This document shows, one piece after another, positions 20,343 to 32,321 of a stretch of 64,000 nucleotides of DNA. Source of the DNA: RPQJ01 sp963762315 (lineage in GTDB: Bacteria; Pseudomonadota; Gammaproteobacteria; Steroidobacterales; Steroidobacteraceae); the NCBI GenBank assembly GCA_963762315.1, contig CAVXKO010000006.1:248001-312000 (forward strand), written 5' to 3'. Position numbers and translations under genes: made by a program. The notes below the pieces were generated by a model, which saw nothing but the letters and a program-made list of their open reading frames with translations, was not told the origin of the DNA and did no database searches. Position 1 is the stretch's first letter; the number at the start of each line of letters is the position of its first letter.

Positions 20343-21167
20343 CTAGGGGCGCAGGCGCCGCTCGATGCCCTTGCGCTCGATGATGCGGCTGGCAATCTCC
20401 TCGATGGAGCACTCGGTGGTATCGACCACCGGGATGCCGTGCCGCTGCAGCAGGTTCTCGGCGCTGCGCACCTCGAACTCGCACTGCGCGATGGACGCGT
20501 AGCGGCTGCCCGGGCGGCGCTCGTTGCGGATCTGCTGCAGCCGGGCCGGCGCAATGGTCAGGCCATAGAGCTTCGCGGTGTAGGGCCGCAGCGCGACCGG
20601 CAGCTGCTTGCTCTCGAAGTCGTCCTCGGTGAACGGATAGTTGGCCGCGAAAACGCCGTACTGCATGGCCATGTAGACGCACGTGGGCGTCTTGCCGGAG
20701 CGCGACACGCCGACGAGCACGACGTCGGCACGCCCATAATCCGTGGCCACGTGACCGTCGTCCGCGGCGAGCGCGAAGTTCGTCGCCTCGATGCGCGTGC
20801 TGTACACCATCTGGTCCGCGATGCCGTGTGCGCGACCGGCACGCTCCGACGATTTCACCTGCAGCTCGCCCTCGAGCGGCCCGAGGAATGCGTCGAAGAA
20901 ATCGAGGAACAGTCCGTTGCTGCGCTTCACGATGGCGCGCAAGTCGCCCTTCACCAGGGTGCTGAAAACGACGGGCCGCAGGCCGTCCTCGGCAGCCGTC
21001 GCATCGATCTTTCTTACGGCTTCCTCTGCCTTGTCAACCGTGGCGATAAATGGCAGAGTCACCTGTCGAAATTGCAGCCCTTCGAATTGCGTGAGCAGAC
21101 TGTGTCCCATCGTCTCCGCGGTCACGCCCGTCTGGTCCGACACGAAAAAAACCGTCCTGCGATTCAT
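20343..21167 (-). CDS. ppsR: Phosphoenolpyruvate synthase regulatory protein (kinase/phosphorylase)
   Basis: At 274 residues it has the normal length for the DUF299/PpsR family, bifunctional enzymes that use ADP to phosphorylate a Thr next to the catalytic His of PEP synthase and use phosphate to remove it. The P-loop GVSRSGKT is at 153-160, and the N-terminal block RTVFFVSDQTGVTAETMG and the central YSTRIEATNFALAADDG are family hallmarks. It is divergent from ppsA with 77 bases between the starts, so the two share a promoter region, the usual arrangement for regulator and target. Confidence 0.95.
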   Translation of the reverse strand: MNRRTVFFVSDQTGVTAETMGHSLLTQFEGLQFRQVTLPFIATVDKAEEAVRKIDATAAEDGLRPVVFSTLVKGDLRAIVKRSNGLFLDFFDAFLGPLEGELQVKSSERAGRAHGIADQMVYSTRIEATNFALAADDGHVATDYGRADVVLVGVSRSGKTPTCVYMAMQYGVFAANYPFTEDDFESKQLPVALRPYTAKLYGLTIAPARLQQIRNERRPGSRYASIAQCEFEVRSAENLLQRHGIPVVDTTECSIEEIASRIIERKGIERRLRP

Positions 21168-21244
21168 CGGCTCGGTGGTCCCTGTCCTGCGTATCCCGAG
21201 CGCAGTCTTTCACTACCCGCGTTGACGTAGCAAGAGGAACGCAC

Positions 21245-23613
<2,369 letters not shown>

Positions 23614-23635
23614 CCGGGCCCGTCCGGGCGGAGAT

Positions 23636-24232
23636 TCAGGCGGGTGTCCGCCCCGCCAGCGCATGCGCGAGCGTGCCGCCGTCCACATACTCGAGTTCCC
23701 CGCCCACCGGCACGCCGTGCGCGATGCGCGACGCGCGCAACTGGAACTTGCCGACGACGTCCGCGAGGAAATGCGCCGTGGCCTCGCCTTCCACCGTGGG
23801 ATTGGTGGCAAGGATCACTTCCTTGACCTCGCCCTCGGCCAGCAGCTTCTCGAACGCATCGATGCCGATCTCCGAGGGACCGACGCCGTCGAGCGGAGAG
23901 AGATGGCCCATGAGCACGAAATAGCAGCCGCGGTAACCGCCGGACTGCTCGATGGCGACGACGTCCGCAGGTGACTCGACGACGCACAGCATCGAGCGAT
24001 CGCGGCTCGTCGCGGCGCACACCGGGCACAGCTCGCCTTCGGCGAACATCCGGCAGCGCTGGCAGTGGCCGAGCTTTTCGATCGCCGCCGTCAGCGAACC
24101 GGCGATTTCACGGCCGCCGTTCGGATCGCGTTCGAGCAGGTGGAACGCCATCCGCTGCGCCGACTTCGGGCCGACGCCGGGGAGGCAACGCAACGCCTCG
24201 ATCAGGCGGCTCAGGGACGGCGGATACAGCAT
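23636..24232 (-). CDS. recR: Recombination mediator RecR
   Basis: This 198-residue protein has the helix-hairpin-helix segment LPGVGPKSAQRMAFHLL, a four-Cys zinc finger (CQRCRMF ... CPVC) and a Toprim domain (LCVVESPADVVAIEQSG, then GYRGCYFVLMGHLSPLDGVGP). It works with RecF and RecO to load RecA on gapped DNA. It starts five bases after ybaB, last in the dnaX-ybaB-recR operon, and is convergent with ppsA. Confidence 0.97.
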   Translation of the reverse strand: MLYPPSLSRLIEALRCLPGVGPKSAQRMAFHLLERDPNGGREIAGSLTAAIEKLGHCQRCRMFAEGELCPVCAATSRDRSMLCVVESPADVVAIEQSGGYRGCYFVLMGHLSPLDGVGPSEIGIDAFEKLLAEGEVKEVILATNPTVEGEATAHFLADVVGKFQLRASRIAHGVPVGGELEYVDGGTLAHALAGRTPA

Positions 24233-24236
24233 CGGC

Positions 24237-24563
24237 TCAGAACGGCAGCTTCATTCCGGGCGGCAGGTTTATGCCCCCCATCACGCTCGACATGCGCTGC
24301 TGCGTCGCGGCTTCGAGCTTCTGCGCCGCGTCGTTGATCGCGGCGGCGACGAGGTCTTCGATCATCTCGCGATCGTCGAGCGGCACCGTGGGGTCGATCT
24401 GCACGCGCTTCGCCTCGTGCTTGCCGGTCATCGTCACCTTGACCATGCCGCCGCCGGACTCGCCGACGACTTCCATGGCCGCGATCTCCGCCTGCGCCTT
24501 CTGCATGTTCGCCTGCAGCGCCTGCGCCTGCTTCATCATGTTGCCGATGCCGCCCTTCATCAT
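24237..24563 (-). CDS. ybaB: YbaB/EbfC nucleoid-associated protein
   Basis: 108 residues, the standard length. The N-terminal helix is Met/Gln rich (GNMMKQAQALQANMQKAQ), the middle strands carry VKVTMTGKHEAKRVQIDP, and the C-terminus has a glycine/proline tail. YbaB dimers bind DNA and bridge it. Two ATGs are adjacent at the start (24563 and 24560). It lies 26 bases after dnaX and five before recR. Confidence 0.96.
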   Translation of the reverse strand: MMKGGIGNMMKQAQALQANMQKAQAEIAAMEVVGESGGGMVKVTMTGKHEAKRVQIDPTVPLDDREMIEDLVAAAINDAAQKLEAATQQRMSSVMGGINLPPGMKLPF

Positions 24564-24589
24564 CGTCTGCTCTCCACGCGTCTCGAGGT

Positions 24590-26206
24590 TCAGTTCAGGG
24601 GTTTCACGGAGCCCGGCTTGACCGTGGCGCCGAATACTTCGCGCATCGCGCGCACCGCGGGATCCGATTCGATGGCCTGCTCGGCGGCGCGCTGCCGATC
24701 CTCGGCGGCGATCGCCTGGTGCTTCGCCGGCGTGAGGATCGCAGTCTCTCCCTCGGCGATTTCGAGCCGGATCGGCTGGCCCAGGTGCTTCGACAGCGCC
24801 GCGACCAGTTTCTCTTCCATCTGCTTGCGCCGGAAGTGCGTGTTCTCGGTGTCGATGCGCAGCTTGACGAGATCGCCGATCCGCTCGACCCACACGCAGT
24901 GCGCGGCCAGCTGCCGCGTCGGACCTTGCAGTCCCATCGCGTCGATCATCGCCGACCATTCGTCGGTGGCCGCGACCGGAACGGACGCCGAGCGAACGGC
25001 GACGGGAGGAGCGCTCGCGACCGAGGCCGTGCTCGCCGAGGCGGTGGCTCGCGCCTGCGCGGCACCGCGACCCGGAGCCGGCTTCGGCGCTGGCGCCTGC
25101 GGAGCGCCACCGCCGCCCGCGGCGGGCTGGAATGCCAGCATGCGCAGCAACGCCATTTCGAAACCCGCGCGCGCGTCGGGCGCGTAGTCGAGATCGCGCC
25201 GCGAATTGATCGCGATCTGGTACAGCAGCTGCAGGTCTTCCGGCGCGAACTGGCCCGCGAGTGCCGCGAGCGCCGTGTCTTCCTCTTCGTTCTCGCCGGC
25301 GGGCAGGTCCGGCAGCGCCTGCAGCAGCGCCATGCGCTGGATTGCGGCCGACAGTTCGCCGAGCGCCTGGTGGTAGTCGGGCGCGCGCTCGTCCAGTTGC
25401 GCCACGGCCTGCATCAGGCCCGCGCCGTCCTTCGCGGCCAGCGCGTTCAGGATGGCCGCGACGTGTCGCCGGTCGAGCGTGCCGAGCAACGAACGCACTT
25501 CGGCTTCGACTGCGCGTCCTCCGCCAAATGCGAGGACCTGGTCGAGCAGCGACAGCGCATCGCGCATGCTGCCCTCCGCCGCGCGCGCCACGGCCTTCAG
25601 CGCCGCCGGCTCGAACTCGACCTTCTCCTGCTGTGAGATGTACGCCAGGCGATCGTAGATGAGCTGCAGCGGCAGTCGCCGCAGGTGGAACTGCAGGCAG
25701 CGCGACAGCACGGTGACCGGCAGCTTCTGCGGGTCGGTCGTCGCGAGCAGGAACTTCACGTGCGGCGGCGGTTCCTCGAGCGTCTTCAGCAGCGCGTTGA
25801 AGCTGTGCGTCGAGAGCATGTGCACTTCGTCGATCAGGTAGACCTTGTAGCGGCCGCGAGCGGGCGAGTACTGCACGTTGTCGAGCAGGTCGCGCGTGTC
25901 GTCCACCTTGGTGCGGGACGCCGCGTCGACTTCGAGCAGGTCCACGAACCGGCCGGCGTCGATGTCCTTGCAGGTGCCGCACACGCCGCAGGGCTTCGAG
26001 GTGACGCCCGTCTCGCAGTTGAGCGACTTCGCGAAGATGCGCGCGATCGTCGTCTTGCCGACGCCGCGGGTGCCCGTGAAGAGGAACGCGTGGTGGATGC
26101 GACCCGAGTCGAGCGCGTTGGTGAGGGCGCGCCGGACGTGCTCCTGCCCGACCAGCTCTTCGAACGTGCGAGGACGCCACTTGCGGGCGAGGACGAGGTA
26201 ACTCAT
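24590..26206 (-). CDS. dnaX: DNA polymerase III subunits gamma/tau
   Basis: A 538-residue clamp-loader ATPase. Walker A is GTRGVGKTTIAR (about 45-56); a zinc module with CETG ... CGVCGTC follows; Walker B/DEVHML is at about 125; and the sensor 1 region is LATTDPQKLPVTVLSRC. A Pro/Ala-rich linker (about 365-420) precedes the C-terminal tau region that binds the polymerase. No A-rich slippery heptamer like that of E. coli dnaX is visible, so a separate gamma form by frameshifting is not supported. The ATG at 26206 is the only start next to the conserved N-terminus; the SRP RNA gene lies about 45 bases upstream. Confidence 0.97.
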   Translation of the reverse strand: MSYLVLARKWRPRTFEELVGQEHVRRALTNALDSGRIHHAFLFTGTRGVGKTTIARIFAKSLNCETGVTSKPCGVCGTCKDIDAGRFVDLLEVDAASRTKVDDTRDLLDNVQYSPARGRYKVYLIDEVHMLSTHSFNALLKTLEEPPPHVKFLLATTDPQKLPVTVLSRCLQFHLRRLPLQLIYDRLAYISQQEKVEFEPAALKAVARAAEGSMRDALSLLDQVLAFGGGRAVEAEVRSLLGTLDRRHVAAILNALAAKDGAGLMQAVAQLDERAPDYHQALGELSAAIQRMALLQALPDLPAGENEEEDTALAALAGQFAPEDLQLLYQIAINSRRDLDYAPDARAGFEMALLRMLAFQPAAGGGGAPQAPAPKPAPGRGAAQARATASASTASVASAPPVAVRSASVPVAATDEWSAMIDAMGLQGPTRQLAAHCVWVERIGDLVKLRIDTENTHFRRKQMEEKLVAALSKHLGQPIRLEIAEGETAILTPAKHQAIAAEDRQRAAEQAIESDPAVRAMREVFGATVKPGSVKPLN

Positions 26207-26249
26207 GCGGAGATCGCGAGGCTCCGGGCAGGTACGGATGGAGGCGGCC

Positions 26250-26340
<91 letters not shown>

Positions 26341-26442
26341 CGACGCGAGCCACCATGGAGGGTTGCGATGATATCAGCCGCGGGCGGCGACCGTCAGTTC
26401 TTCGGGAATTGATAGCGCGGCCAGGAGCTTCGCCACGCCCGC

Positions 26443-26928
26443 TCAGCCGCGGCCGCGATACGGCGCGACGCCCTGTTCCGGAATCCAGAGCCCGGCCGGC
26501 GGTCGGCCCGTCTGCCAGAACACGTCGATCGGCATGCCGCCGCGCGGATACCAGTAGCCGCCGATGCGCAACCAGCGCGGCGACAGCAAGGACACCAGCC
26601 GGTCCGCGATCGCGAGCGTGCAGTCCTCGTGGAACGCCCCGTGGTTGCGGAAACTCGCCAGGTACAGCTTGAGCGACTTGCTCTCGACGAGCCACTTGCC
26701 CGGCACGTAATCGATGACGAGGTGTGCGAAATCCGGCTGGCCCGTGATCGGGCACAACGACGTGAACTCGGGAGCCGCGAAGCGCGCGAGGTACAGCTTG
26801 CGGGGATGCGGGTTGGGCACGCGCTCCAGCACGGCGGCGTCCGGGCTCGCCGGAATCGAGGTCGGCACGCCGAGCTGCTTCAGCCCTCCGTAAAGCCCCT
26901 TGCCCTTGCGAGCCGCGCGCAGGCTCAC
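26443..26928 (-). CDS. queF: NADPH-dependent 7-cyano-7-deazaguanine reductase
   Basis: Reduces preQ0 to preQ1 in queuosine biosynthesis. At 161 residues it is the short, single-domain QueF type. The nucleophilic Cys59 lies in SLCPITGQPDF and Asp66 in the same block; the QueF motif ESKSLKLYLASFRNH (NADPH binding) and HEDC follow. It starts at GTG 26928, overlapping the pepF stop (GTGA), so it is translated behind pepF although the functions are unrelated. A longer in-frame extension upstream only reads through pepF. Confidence 0.95.
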   Translation of the reverse strand: MSLRAARKGKGLYGGLKQLGVPTSIPASPDAAVLERVPNPHPRKLYLARFAAPEFTSLCPITGQPDFAHLVIDYVPGKWLVESKSLKLYLASFRNHGAFHEDCTLAIADRLVSLLSPRWLRIGGYWYPRGGMPIDVFWQTGRPPAGLWIPEQGVAPYRGRG

Positions 26929-28825
26929 TTGACGTTGCCCCTGGCGTAGATGCGCTCGATCTCGTCCATGATCGTGTTCATCTCGCGGATCGCCGCATTG
27001 AACGGCTGCGACGTCGTCATGTCGACCCCCGCGTCCTTCAACAGGTCGATCGGGTACTTCACCGAGCCCGACGAGAGCATCGTGAGGTACGCGTCGCGGT
27101 TCTTCGTGGCCCTGCCCGATTTCACGGCCTCCTTGCCGATGATTCCTTCGGCCAGCGACATGCCGCCGATCATGCTGGTGGCGTACTGGTAGACGTAGAA
27201 ATTGCGGTAGAAATGCGGGATGTAGGCCCATTCGGCGCCGTAGGCCTCGTCGACCTTCACGACGCCCTGGTCGTGCCCGTAGTACTGGCGCAGCAGCGCC
27301 AGGTACTCCTTGTTGAGGCCTTCGCCGGTCAGCGGCTCCCCACGCTCGACGGCCTCGTGAATCTTCAGCTCGAACTCGGCGAACAGCACCTGGCGGAAGA
27401 GCGTGGTCCGCATGTTGTCGAGATAGCTCGAGAGCAGGAACAGCCGCGTGGCATCGTCTTTCGTCTGGTCGAGCATGTGATGCAGGAGCAGGTTCTCGTT
27501 CAGCGTCGAGGCTACCTCGGCCACGAACGTCGAATAGCCCGCCGTGGTGTACGGCTGGCTCGCGCTCGCGAGGTACGAGTGCATGGAATGGCCGGACTCG
27601 TGCGCGAGCGTCGAGACGTCGTCCCACGCGCCGTTGAAGTTCAACAACTGGTACGGGTGCACGCCATACACGGTGTTGCTGTAGGCCCCCGGGCTCTTGC
27701 CCGTGTTCGGCATGAAGTCGACCCAGCGTTCCGCGTAACCCTTGCGCAGCGTGTCCACGTAGCTGGGCCCCAGCGGCGCGAACGACTCGAGCGTCAGGGC
27801 CTGGGCCTGCTCGGGCGTGTACTGCAGGTCGACGCTCTGCACGATCGGCGCATAGAGGTCCTCGTAGCCCAGCTGCGGCAAGCCCATGATCTTCTGCCTC
27901 AGCCGCAGGTAACGGTGCAGGGTCGGCAGGTTCGAATGCACGTCCGCGAGCAACTGCGTGTAGACGGTACGCGGAATGTTGTACTCGAACAGCGCGGCAT
28001 CGAGCGACGAGTCGAACTTGTGAACGTTCTTGGCCACGACGTGCGACTGCACGTGGGCGTTGAGCGTGGTGGCGAGCGTGCGTGTGAACCCGCCGTAGCT
28101 GCCGAAGAACGCCTTGAACACCGCGTCACGCTCCGCCTTGTTCGGCGAGGCGCGGTACTTCGTGTAGGCGGCCGCATCGAGCCGGACCTTCTCGCCGTTC
28201 GCCAGCGTGATCTCCGGCCACGGCAGGTCCGCGCTGGTGAACACCGAGCGCACGTCGCCGCCTGCCTGCGCCATCACGCTCGCCTGCGCGAAGACCTTTT
28301 CCTCGCCGGAGGAGAGCGTGTGAGGTGCGGCGCGCAGGATGTCGTCGAAGTACATCCGGTACTGGCCAAGCTTCGGCTGCTCCGCGACGTACCTGTCGAT
28401 CGTCGGCTTGCCGAGGGCGAGGATCTCGGGTCGCATGAACGCAGTCGCCGACTGGAAGTCGGCATAGACCTGCGCCGCTTCCGACTGCATCTGCTGGTGA
28501 CGCGAGACGCGCGTGTCCTGGTCGTACAACTGGCCGGCATATGCGTAGAGGCGATCCACCCGCCGGCTGGCGCCCTCCCAGGCGCCCATGTACTCGAGCA
28601 GCGAAGCCGGGGAGGCGCCGAGCTTGCCCTGCCACTTCGAGAGCGACGGCATGTCCTTGACCAGCGCTTGCTTGGCCGCGGCCCAGGCTGCCTCATCGCT
28701 GTATAAATCCTTCATATCCCATTGATATTTCTGGGAATGTCGGACCTTTCGACGGCCTTGACGGGCCCGGCCAGGCAGACGGCCATGAATGCGACCGAGG
28801 CCCCGAACAACGCGCGCTTCAGCAT
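26925..28825 (-). CDS. pepF: Oligoendopeptidase F, probably exported; one-base deletion after the signal peptide
   Basis: M3-family zinc metallopeptidase. The mature frame carries HEXXH as LAHESGHSMHSY, the downstream zinc Glu region (FVAEVASTLNENLL) and the C-terminal HFYRNFYVYQYATS block. The ATG at 28825 has CGGAG upstream and encodes a good signal peptide (MLKRALFGASVAFMAVCLAG, then PVKAVERSDIP). That reading runs out of phase with the mature frame (KYQWDMKDLY) at about 28730 by a missing base. Restoring one base gives 633 residues. A cytoplasmic form starting further in the mature frame is the alternative, but its upstream residues look like out-of-frame sequence. Confidence 0.88.
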
Positions 28826-28942
28826 GATTCACTCCGAAAATCGGCTCGCAGGCCGCAAAAACGAGGCGGCAAGCTTGCCTACGCGACGCACTCCCTGCAA
28901 CGTGGCGACACTGTTAGTATTGCTGCGGCGCACCTAGAGCAC

Positions 28943-29809
28943 ATGAGCGCAGAAACCAGGATGTCGAAACAGCCTCGTCCTCTCTTGCGGAAGCCGCCTC
29001 GTACCCTGTACACGCTGCTGGAGGGCCGGGCACTGCTCGAGATCGGTTTGCTGCCCGCCCTGCTGCCGCTGCTGCAACGCACCCCCCGCGGCGACGGGCA
29101 CCCGGTGCTGCTGGTGCCCGGGTTCACAGCCGGCGACGCCACACTGGTGGGCTTGAGCCTCTTCCTGCGCTCGCGCGGGTACCACGTCGAAACCTGGGGG
29201 CTCGGCCAGAACACGGGCTTCAAGCTGAAGTTCTCGCAGGCGCTCGAGCAGAAAGTGCGCTTCATGCACCACAAGTACGGCCGCAAGGTCAGCGTGGTCG
29301 GCTGGAGCCTCGGCGGCGTCTACGGCTTCTACGCGGCGCACTGCGCCCCCGAATGCATCCGCTCGGTCATCTCGCTCGGCAGCCCCATGCGCTTCTCCGT
29401 GACCGAATTCCGCGTCCCCATGATCGTCAAGGCAATCTATCGCTACCTCGCGCACCCGATGGGCCCGGTCGCCCATCTCTCCAACGTGCGCGCGAAGGTG
29501 CTCCGCTCGCCCCCGCCGATCCCGTCGACCTGCGTGTTTTCGATGACGGACGGCGTCGTGCCTCCCGAAGCGTCCCGCATCGAGGACACCGACGACGACC
29601 AGCACGAGAACATCTGGGTGCCCGGCAGCCACGTCGGCCTCGGATTCAACGCGGCGGTGATGTGGATCCTGGCCGACCGGCTGTCGCAGCCGGAGGGCAG
29701 CTGGCAGCCGTTCGATCCCAAGGGCTGGACCGGCAAGCTCTATCGCGGGTGCGCTGCGAAGCTCGCCCCTTCCCAGGGACTGCGCAGGGGTGTTGCCGTC
29801 CCGGGCTGA
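28943..29809 (+). CDS. Alpha/beta hydrolase (lipase/esterase-like)
   Basis: 288 residues with the alpha/beta-hydrolase fold: oxyanion strand HPVLLVPGFTAGD, nucleophile elbow GWSLGGVYG (Ser), an acid in MTDGVVPPEAS and the catalytic His in PGSHVGLG. There is no signal peptide. It faces the wax ester synthase/DGAT gene end to end with 24 bases between them, suggesting but not proving a role in acyl ester turnover. The start may be ATG 28943 or the in-frame ATG at 28961. PHA-synthase-like hydrolases share the LLVPGF block, but the length is too short for a synthase. Confidence 0.8.
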   Translation: MSAETRMSKQPRPLLRKPPRTLYTLLEGRALLEIGLLPALLPLLQRTPRGDGHPVLLVPGFTAGDATLVGLSLFLRSRGYHVETWGLGQNTGFKLKFSQALEQKVRFMHHKYGRKVSVVGWSLGGVYGFYAAHCAPECIRSVISLGSPMRFSVTEFRVPMIVKAIYRYLAHPMGPVAHLSNVRAKVLRSPPPIPSTCVFSMTDGVVPPEASRIEDTDDDQHENIWVPGSHVGLGFNAAVMWILADRLSQPEGSWQPFDPKGWTGKLYRGCAAKLAPSQGLRRGVAVPG

Positions 29810-29833
29810 CGCGCCCTGAGACCGAACCGGCGG

Positions 29834-31351
29834 TTACGCTGCCCCGCGCTTCGCCGCGCGCTTGCGCTTGCCCGCCGAGCCCTTGGCCGCCCTGGTCCGC
29901 GGCACGGCCTTCTTTTTCCTCGGCAAGCGCGGCTTACGTCCTTTCGCGAGCGCGAGATACTCCTGGAAGCTGTCGCGGATGCACTGCCCGAAGTGCTCCG
30001 GATCGGGGATCTGCTCACGGCAGGACGTCGGCGAGATGAAGATCTTCCCGTCGTAACTCGTCACCGAGAACACGAGCCCCATGCCGTCCGAGATCGGCAT
30101 GATCGCGGAGAAATACGTCATGCGCGCGCCGTTGAGATACAGCGGAATCGCCGGCCCCGGCACGTTGGTGATGGTGCAGCTCGCGAGCGGCGTGCGCTGT
30201 CCCACGCCGAGGGACGACCCGGCCAGCAATCGTGCGGACAGCGCGAGCGTGGCCGCCGGCGCATGCTTGGTGATGTCGGTGAGTTCCTTGGCGCCTATCG
30301 CCTGCTCGATGTCCTCGTCGGCCGCCGTGTGCCTCTGGATGGAGCGCAGGCGCCGCACGGGGTCTTCGAGTTCCGTACCGAGCGGCAGCCGCATCAGGCT
30401 GAGCCCGTGCGACCCGGCGCCATTGCCGTCCGTATTGCGGATCGACACGGGCGCGACGGACACGAGGCTCGGCCCCGGCAGTTCGTCGTGGCTCAGCAGG
30501 TAACGCCGCAGAGCGCCGCCGCACACCGCGAGCACCGCATCGTTGATCGTGGCGCCCGGAACCAGCTCGCGAATGCGCTTGAACTCGTCGATCTGGAAGC
30601 GCCGCGATTCGAACACGCGGTGCGGAGACACCTCGGAATTGAACCGCGTGATGGGCAGCCGCTCCGGATGCAGCCAGAGATCGCCCAGCGCGCCGAGCAC
30701 GACCGGCGTCACGTGCTTGAGCGCGCGCGTGAGGGGCGCCGCGAACAACAGCGGCTGCACCACGTTGTGGAGTGCAGCCCGCGCCAGCAGCGAGATCGAC
30801 CCCGGCGGCGATTCCGGGAACCACGGCTCGGGCGGCTCGGGGGGTGGAGGCACCGCCGTCGTGTCGTGCAGCAGCGTCGTGATCTCCGCGCCGCCCCGGA
30901 CGTCGATGGCCGCGTGGTGGACCTTGGCGAGGATGCCGAAGCTGTCCTTCGGCAGGTCGAGGAAGGCATCGAGCCCTTCGACCAGGTAGATCTCCCACAG
31001 CGGCTTCGAGAGATCGAGCGGCCGCGCGTGGATGCGCGAGGCCTGGATGCAGAACTGGCGCCAGTCGCCGGGCTTGGGCAGCGCGATGTGGCGGACGTGG
31101 TATTCGAGGTCGAAACCCTCGTCCTCGATCCAGTACGGGTAGTCGAGTTCGAGCGGAACGCGCAGCAGCTTCTGCCGGAAGATCGGCGAGAGGTGCAGCC
31201 GGCTCTCGATGTGCTTCAGCAGCCCCTTGAACCGCACCCGCCCTTCCGGGGCGGTGGACGGATCGTAGATCGACAAGAGGGTAATGTTCGAATTGGCATG
31301 GCCCGTCTCCGCGTAGACGAACCGGGCATCTTCACCGCGCAACTGCCGCAT
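29834..31351 (-). CDS. Wax ester synthase / diacylglycerol O-acyltransferase (WS/DGAT)
   Basis: Bifunctional acyl-CoA:alcohol/diacylglycerol acyltransferase that makes neutral storage lipids. The catalytic HHxxxD motif is HHAAID at 145-150. Family blocks PLWEIYLVEGL (just before) and the C-terminal PGPAIPLYLNGARM and ISDGMGLVFSVTSYDGK are present, as is GATINDAVLAVCGGALR. The last ~30 residues are an unusual Lys/Ala/Arg-rich tail (PRKKKAVPRTRAAKGSAGKR). Length 505 (family about 460-480 plus tail). The enzyme is expected at the inner membrane and lipid-body surface. About 160 bases of promoter region separate it from the upstream SDR gene. Confidence 0.93.
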   Translation of the reverse strand: MRQLRGEDARFVYAETGHANSNITLLSIYDPSTAPEGRVRFKGLLKHIESRLHLSPIFRQKLLRVPLELDYPYWIEDEGFDLEYHVRHIALPKPGDWRQFCIQASRIHARPLDLSKPLWEIYLVEGLDAFLDLPKDSFGILAKVHHAAIDVRGGAEITTLLHDTTAVPPPPEPPEPWFPESPPGSISLLARAALHNVVQPLLFAAPLTRALKHVTPVVLGALGDLWLHPERLPITRFNSEVSPHRVFESRRFQIDEFKRIRELVPGATINDAVLAVCGGALRRYLLSHDELPGPSLVSVAPVSIRNTDGNGAGSHGLSLMRLPLGTELEDPVRRLRSIQRHTAADEDIEQAIGAKELTDITKHAPAATLALSARLLAGSSLGVGQRTPLASCTITNVPGPAIPLYLNGARMTYFSAIMPISDGMGLVFSVTSYDGKIFISPTSCREQIPDPEHFGQCIRDSFQEYLALAKGRKPRLPRKKKAVPRTRAAKGSAGKRKRAAKRGAA

Positions 31352-31511
31352 GTGCTGAGAATCCCTCGCTGGGCCGTGACTGCGATCGGTCCGAGTCTAA
31401 CACCGGCCGGACTGGCCGGCGCTCAGCGGTAATTGCGTACTCGACGCAACTCAAGGAAATTGTCCGGACAGGTCGCCCGGGTGCGGAATCTGCGAACCGG
31501 ACCTCAGCGCC

Positions 31512-32318
31512 TCAGCTCTTGACCTTGAGGAATCCGCCCGCACGCAGGCTTTCCTTCACCCGACGCATGCCGGCCAGCCAGCGCTCGTAGTCCGCGGCTT
31601 TCTTCTGGAAATACCCCAGGACCTCCGGGTGCGTGAGGATCAGGAAGCGCCGCTGCTCGATGCCGTCGACGATCGCCGTGGCCGCCTGCTCCACGTTCAA
31701 CACCCCAGGCAGCGACCCCGAGGCGGTTGCCTCGTCGAGGCCCGTGATGGCCGTGGCGACGTACTGCGGGCAGACGACCGCTGCATGGATGCCCCGCTCC
31801 CCGTACGTGATGGCCAGCGATTCGGCCAGCGCCACGGCCGCATGCTTGGTGGCGCTGTATGGCGTGTCGCCCACCTGGCTCAGCAAACCTGCGGCCGAAG
31901 CGACGTTGACGACGGAACCCGCGCCCCGCTGCAACATGCCGGGCATCACGGCACGACACGCGTAGACGTGGGCCATGACGTGCACGTCCCACATGCGCGC
32001 CCAGGTCGCGTTGGGCGTCGACAGGGCATCGTCCAGGTCGAGCGCCTTGGCGCCGAAGCCAGCATTCGAGACCAGCACGTCGATGCGACCGTAGCGCGAC
32101 TCGGCCGCGGCCACCGCGCGTTGCACCGACGCTTCGTCGGCCACGTCGCAGGGCAGTCCGAGGCCGCCAAGTTCCGCGGCCGTTGCCTCCGCGAGCGCGC
32201 CGTCGAGATCGACCACCACCACGCCCGCTGCGCCCCTGCGCACGGCTTCGCGGCAGACGGCGCGGCCGATGCCGCGCCCGGCTCCGGTGACGAAGACCAC
32301 CTTGCCCGCGATCGACAT
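31512..32318 (-). CDS. Short-chain dehydrogenase/reductase
   Basis: 268 residues. Cofactor site TGAGRGIGRAV; Asp (VVVDLDG) after beta 2 suggests NAD(H). NAG motif SNAGFGA, catalytic Ser in NVASAAGL and YSATK with the catalytic Tyr and Lys. It starts three bases after the acyl-CoA dehydrogenase stop, in a five-gene operon of acyl-CoA metabolism, so a 3-hydroxyacyl or alcohol substrate is plausible. A C-terminal extension (EVLGYFQKKAADYERWL) is seen in SDRs found near such acyl-CoA dehydrogenases. Confidence 0.85.
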   Translation of the reverse strand: MSIAGKVVFVTGAGRGIGRAVCREAVRRGAAGVVVVDLDGALAEATAAELGGLGLPCDVADEASVQRAVAAAESRYGRIDVLVSNAGFGAKALDLDDALSTPNATWARMWDVHVMAHVYACRAVMPGMLQRGAGSVVNVASAAGLLSQVGDTPYSATKHAAVALAESLAITYGERGIHAAVVCPQYVATAITGLDEATASGSLPGVLNVEQAATAIVDGIEQRRFLILTHPEVLGYFQKKAADYERWLAGMRRVKESLRAGGFLKVKS

Positions 32319-32321
32319 GGC

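Noticed and set aside
24590..26206. Programmed frameshift producing DnaX gamma
   Set aside because: No A-AAA-AAG type slippery run or strong following hairpin is visible between the ATPase and tau domains; the gene is very GC-rich.
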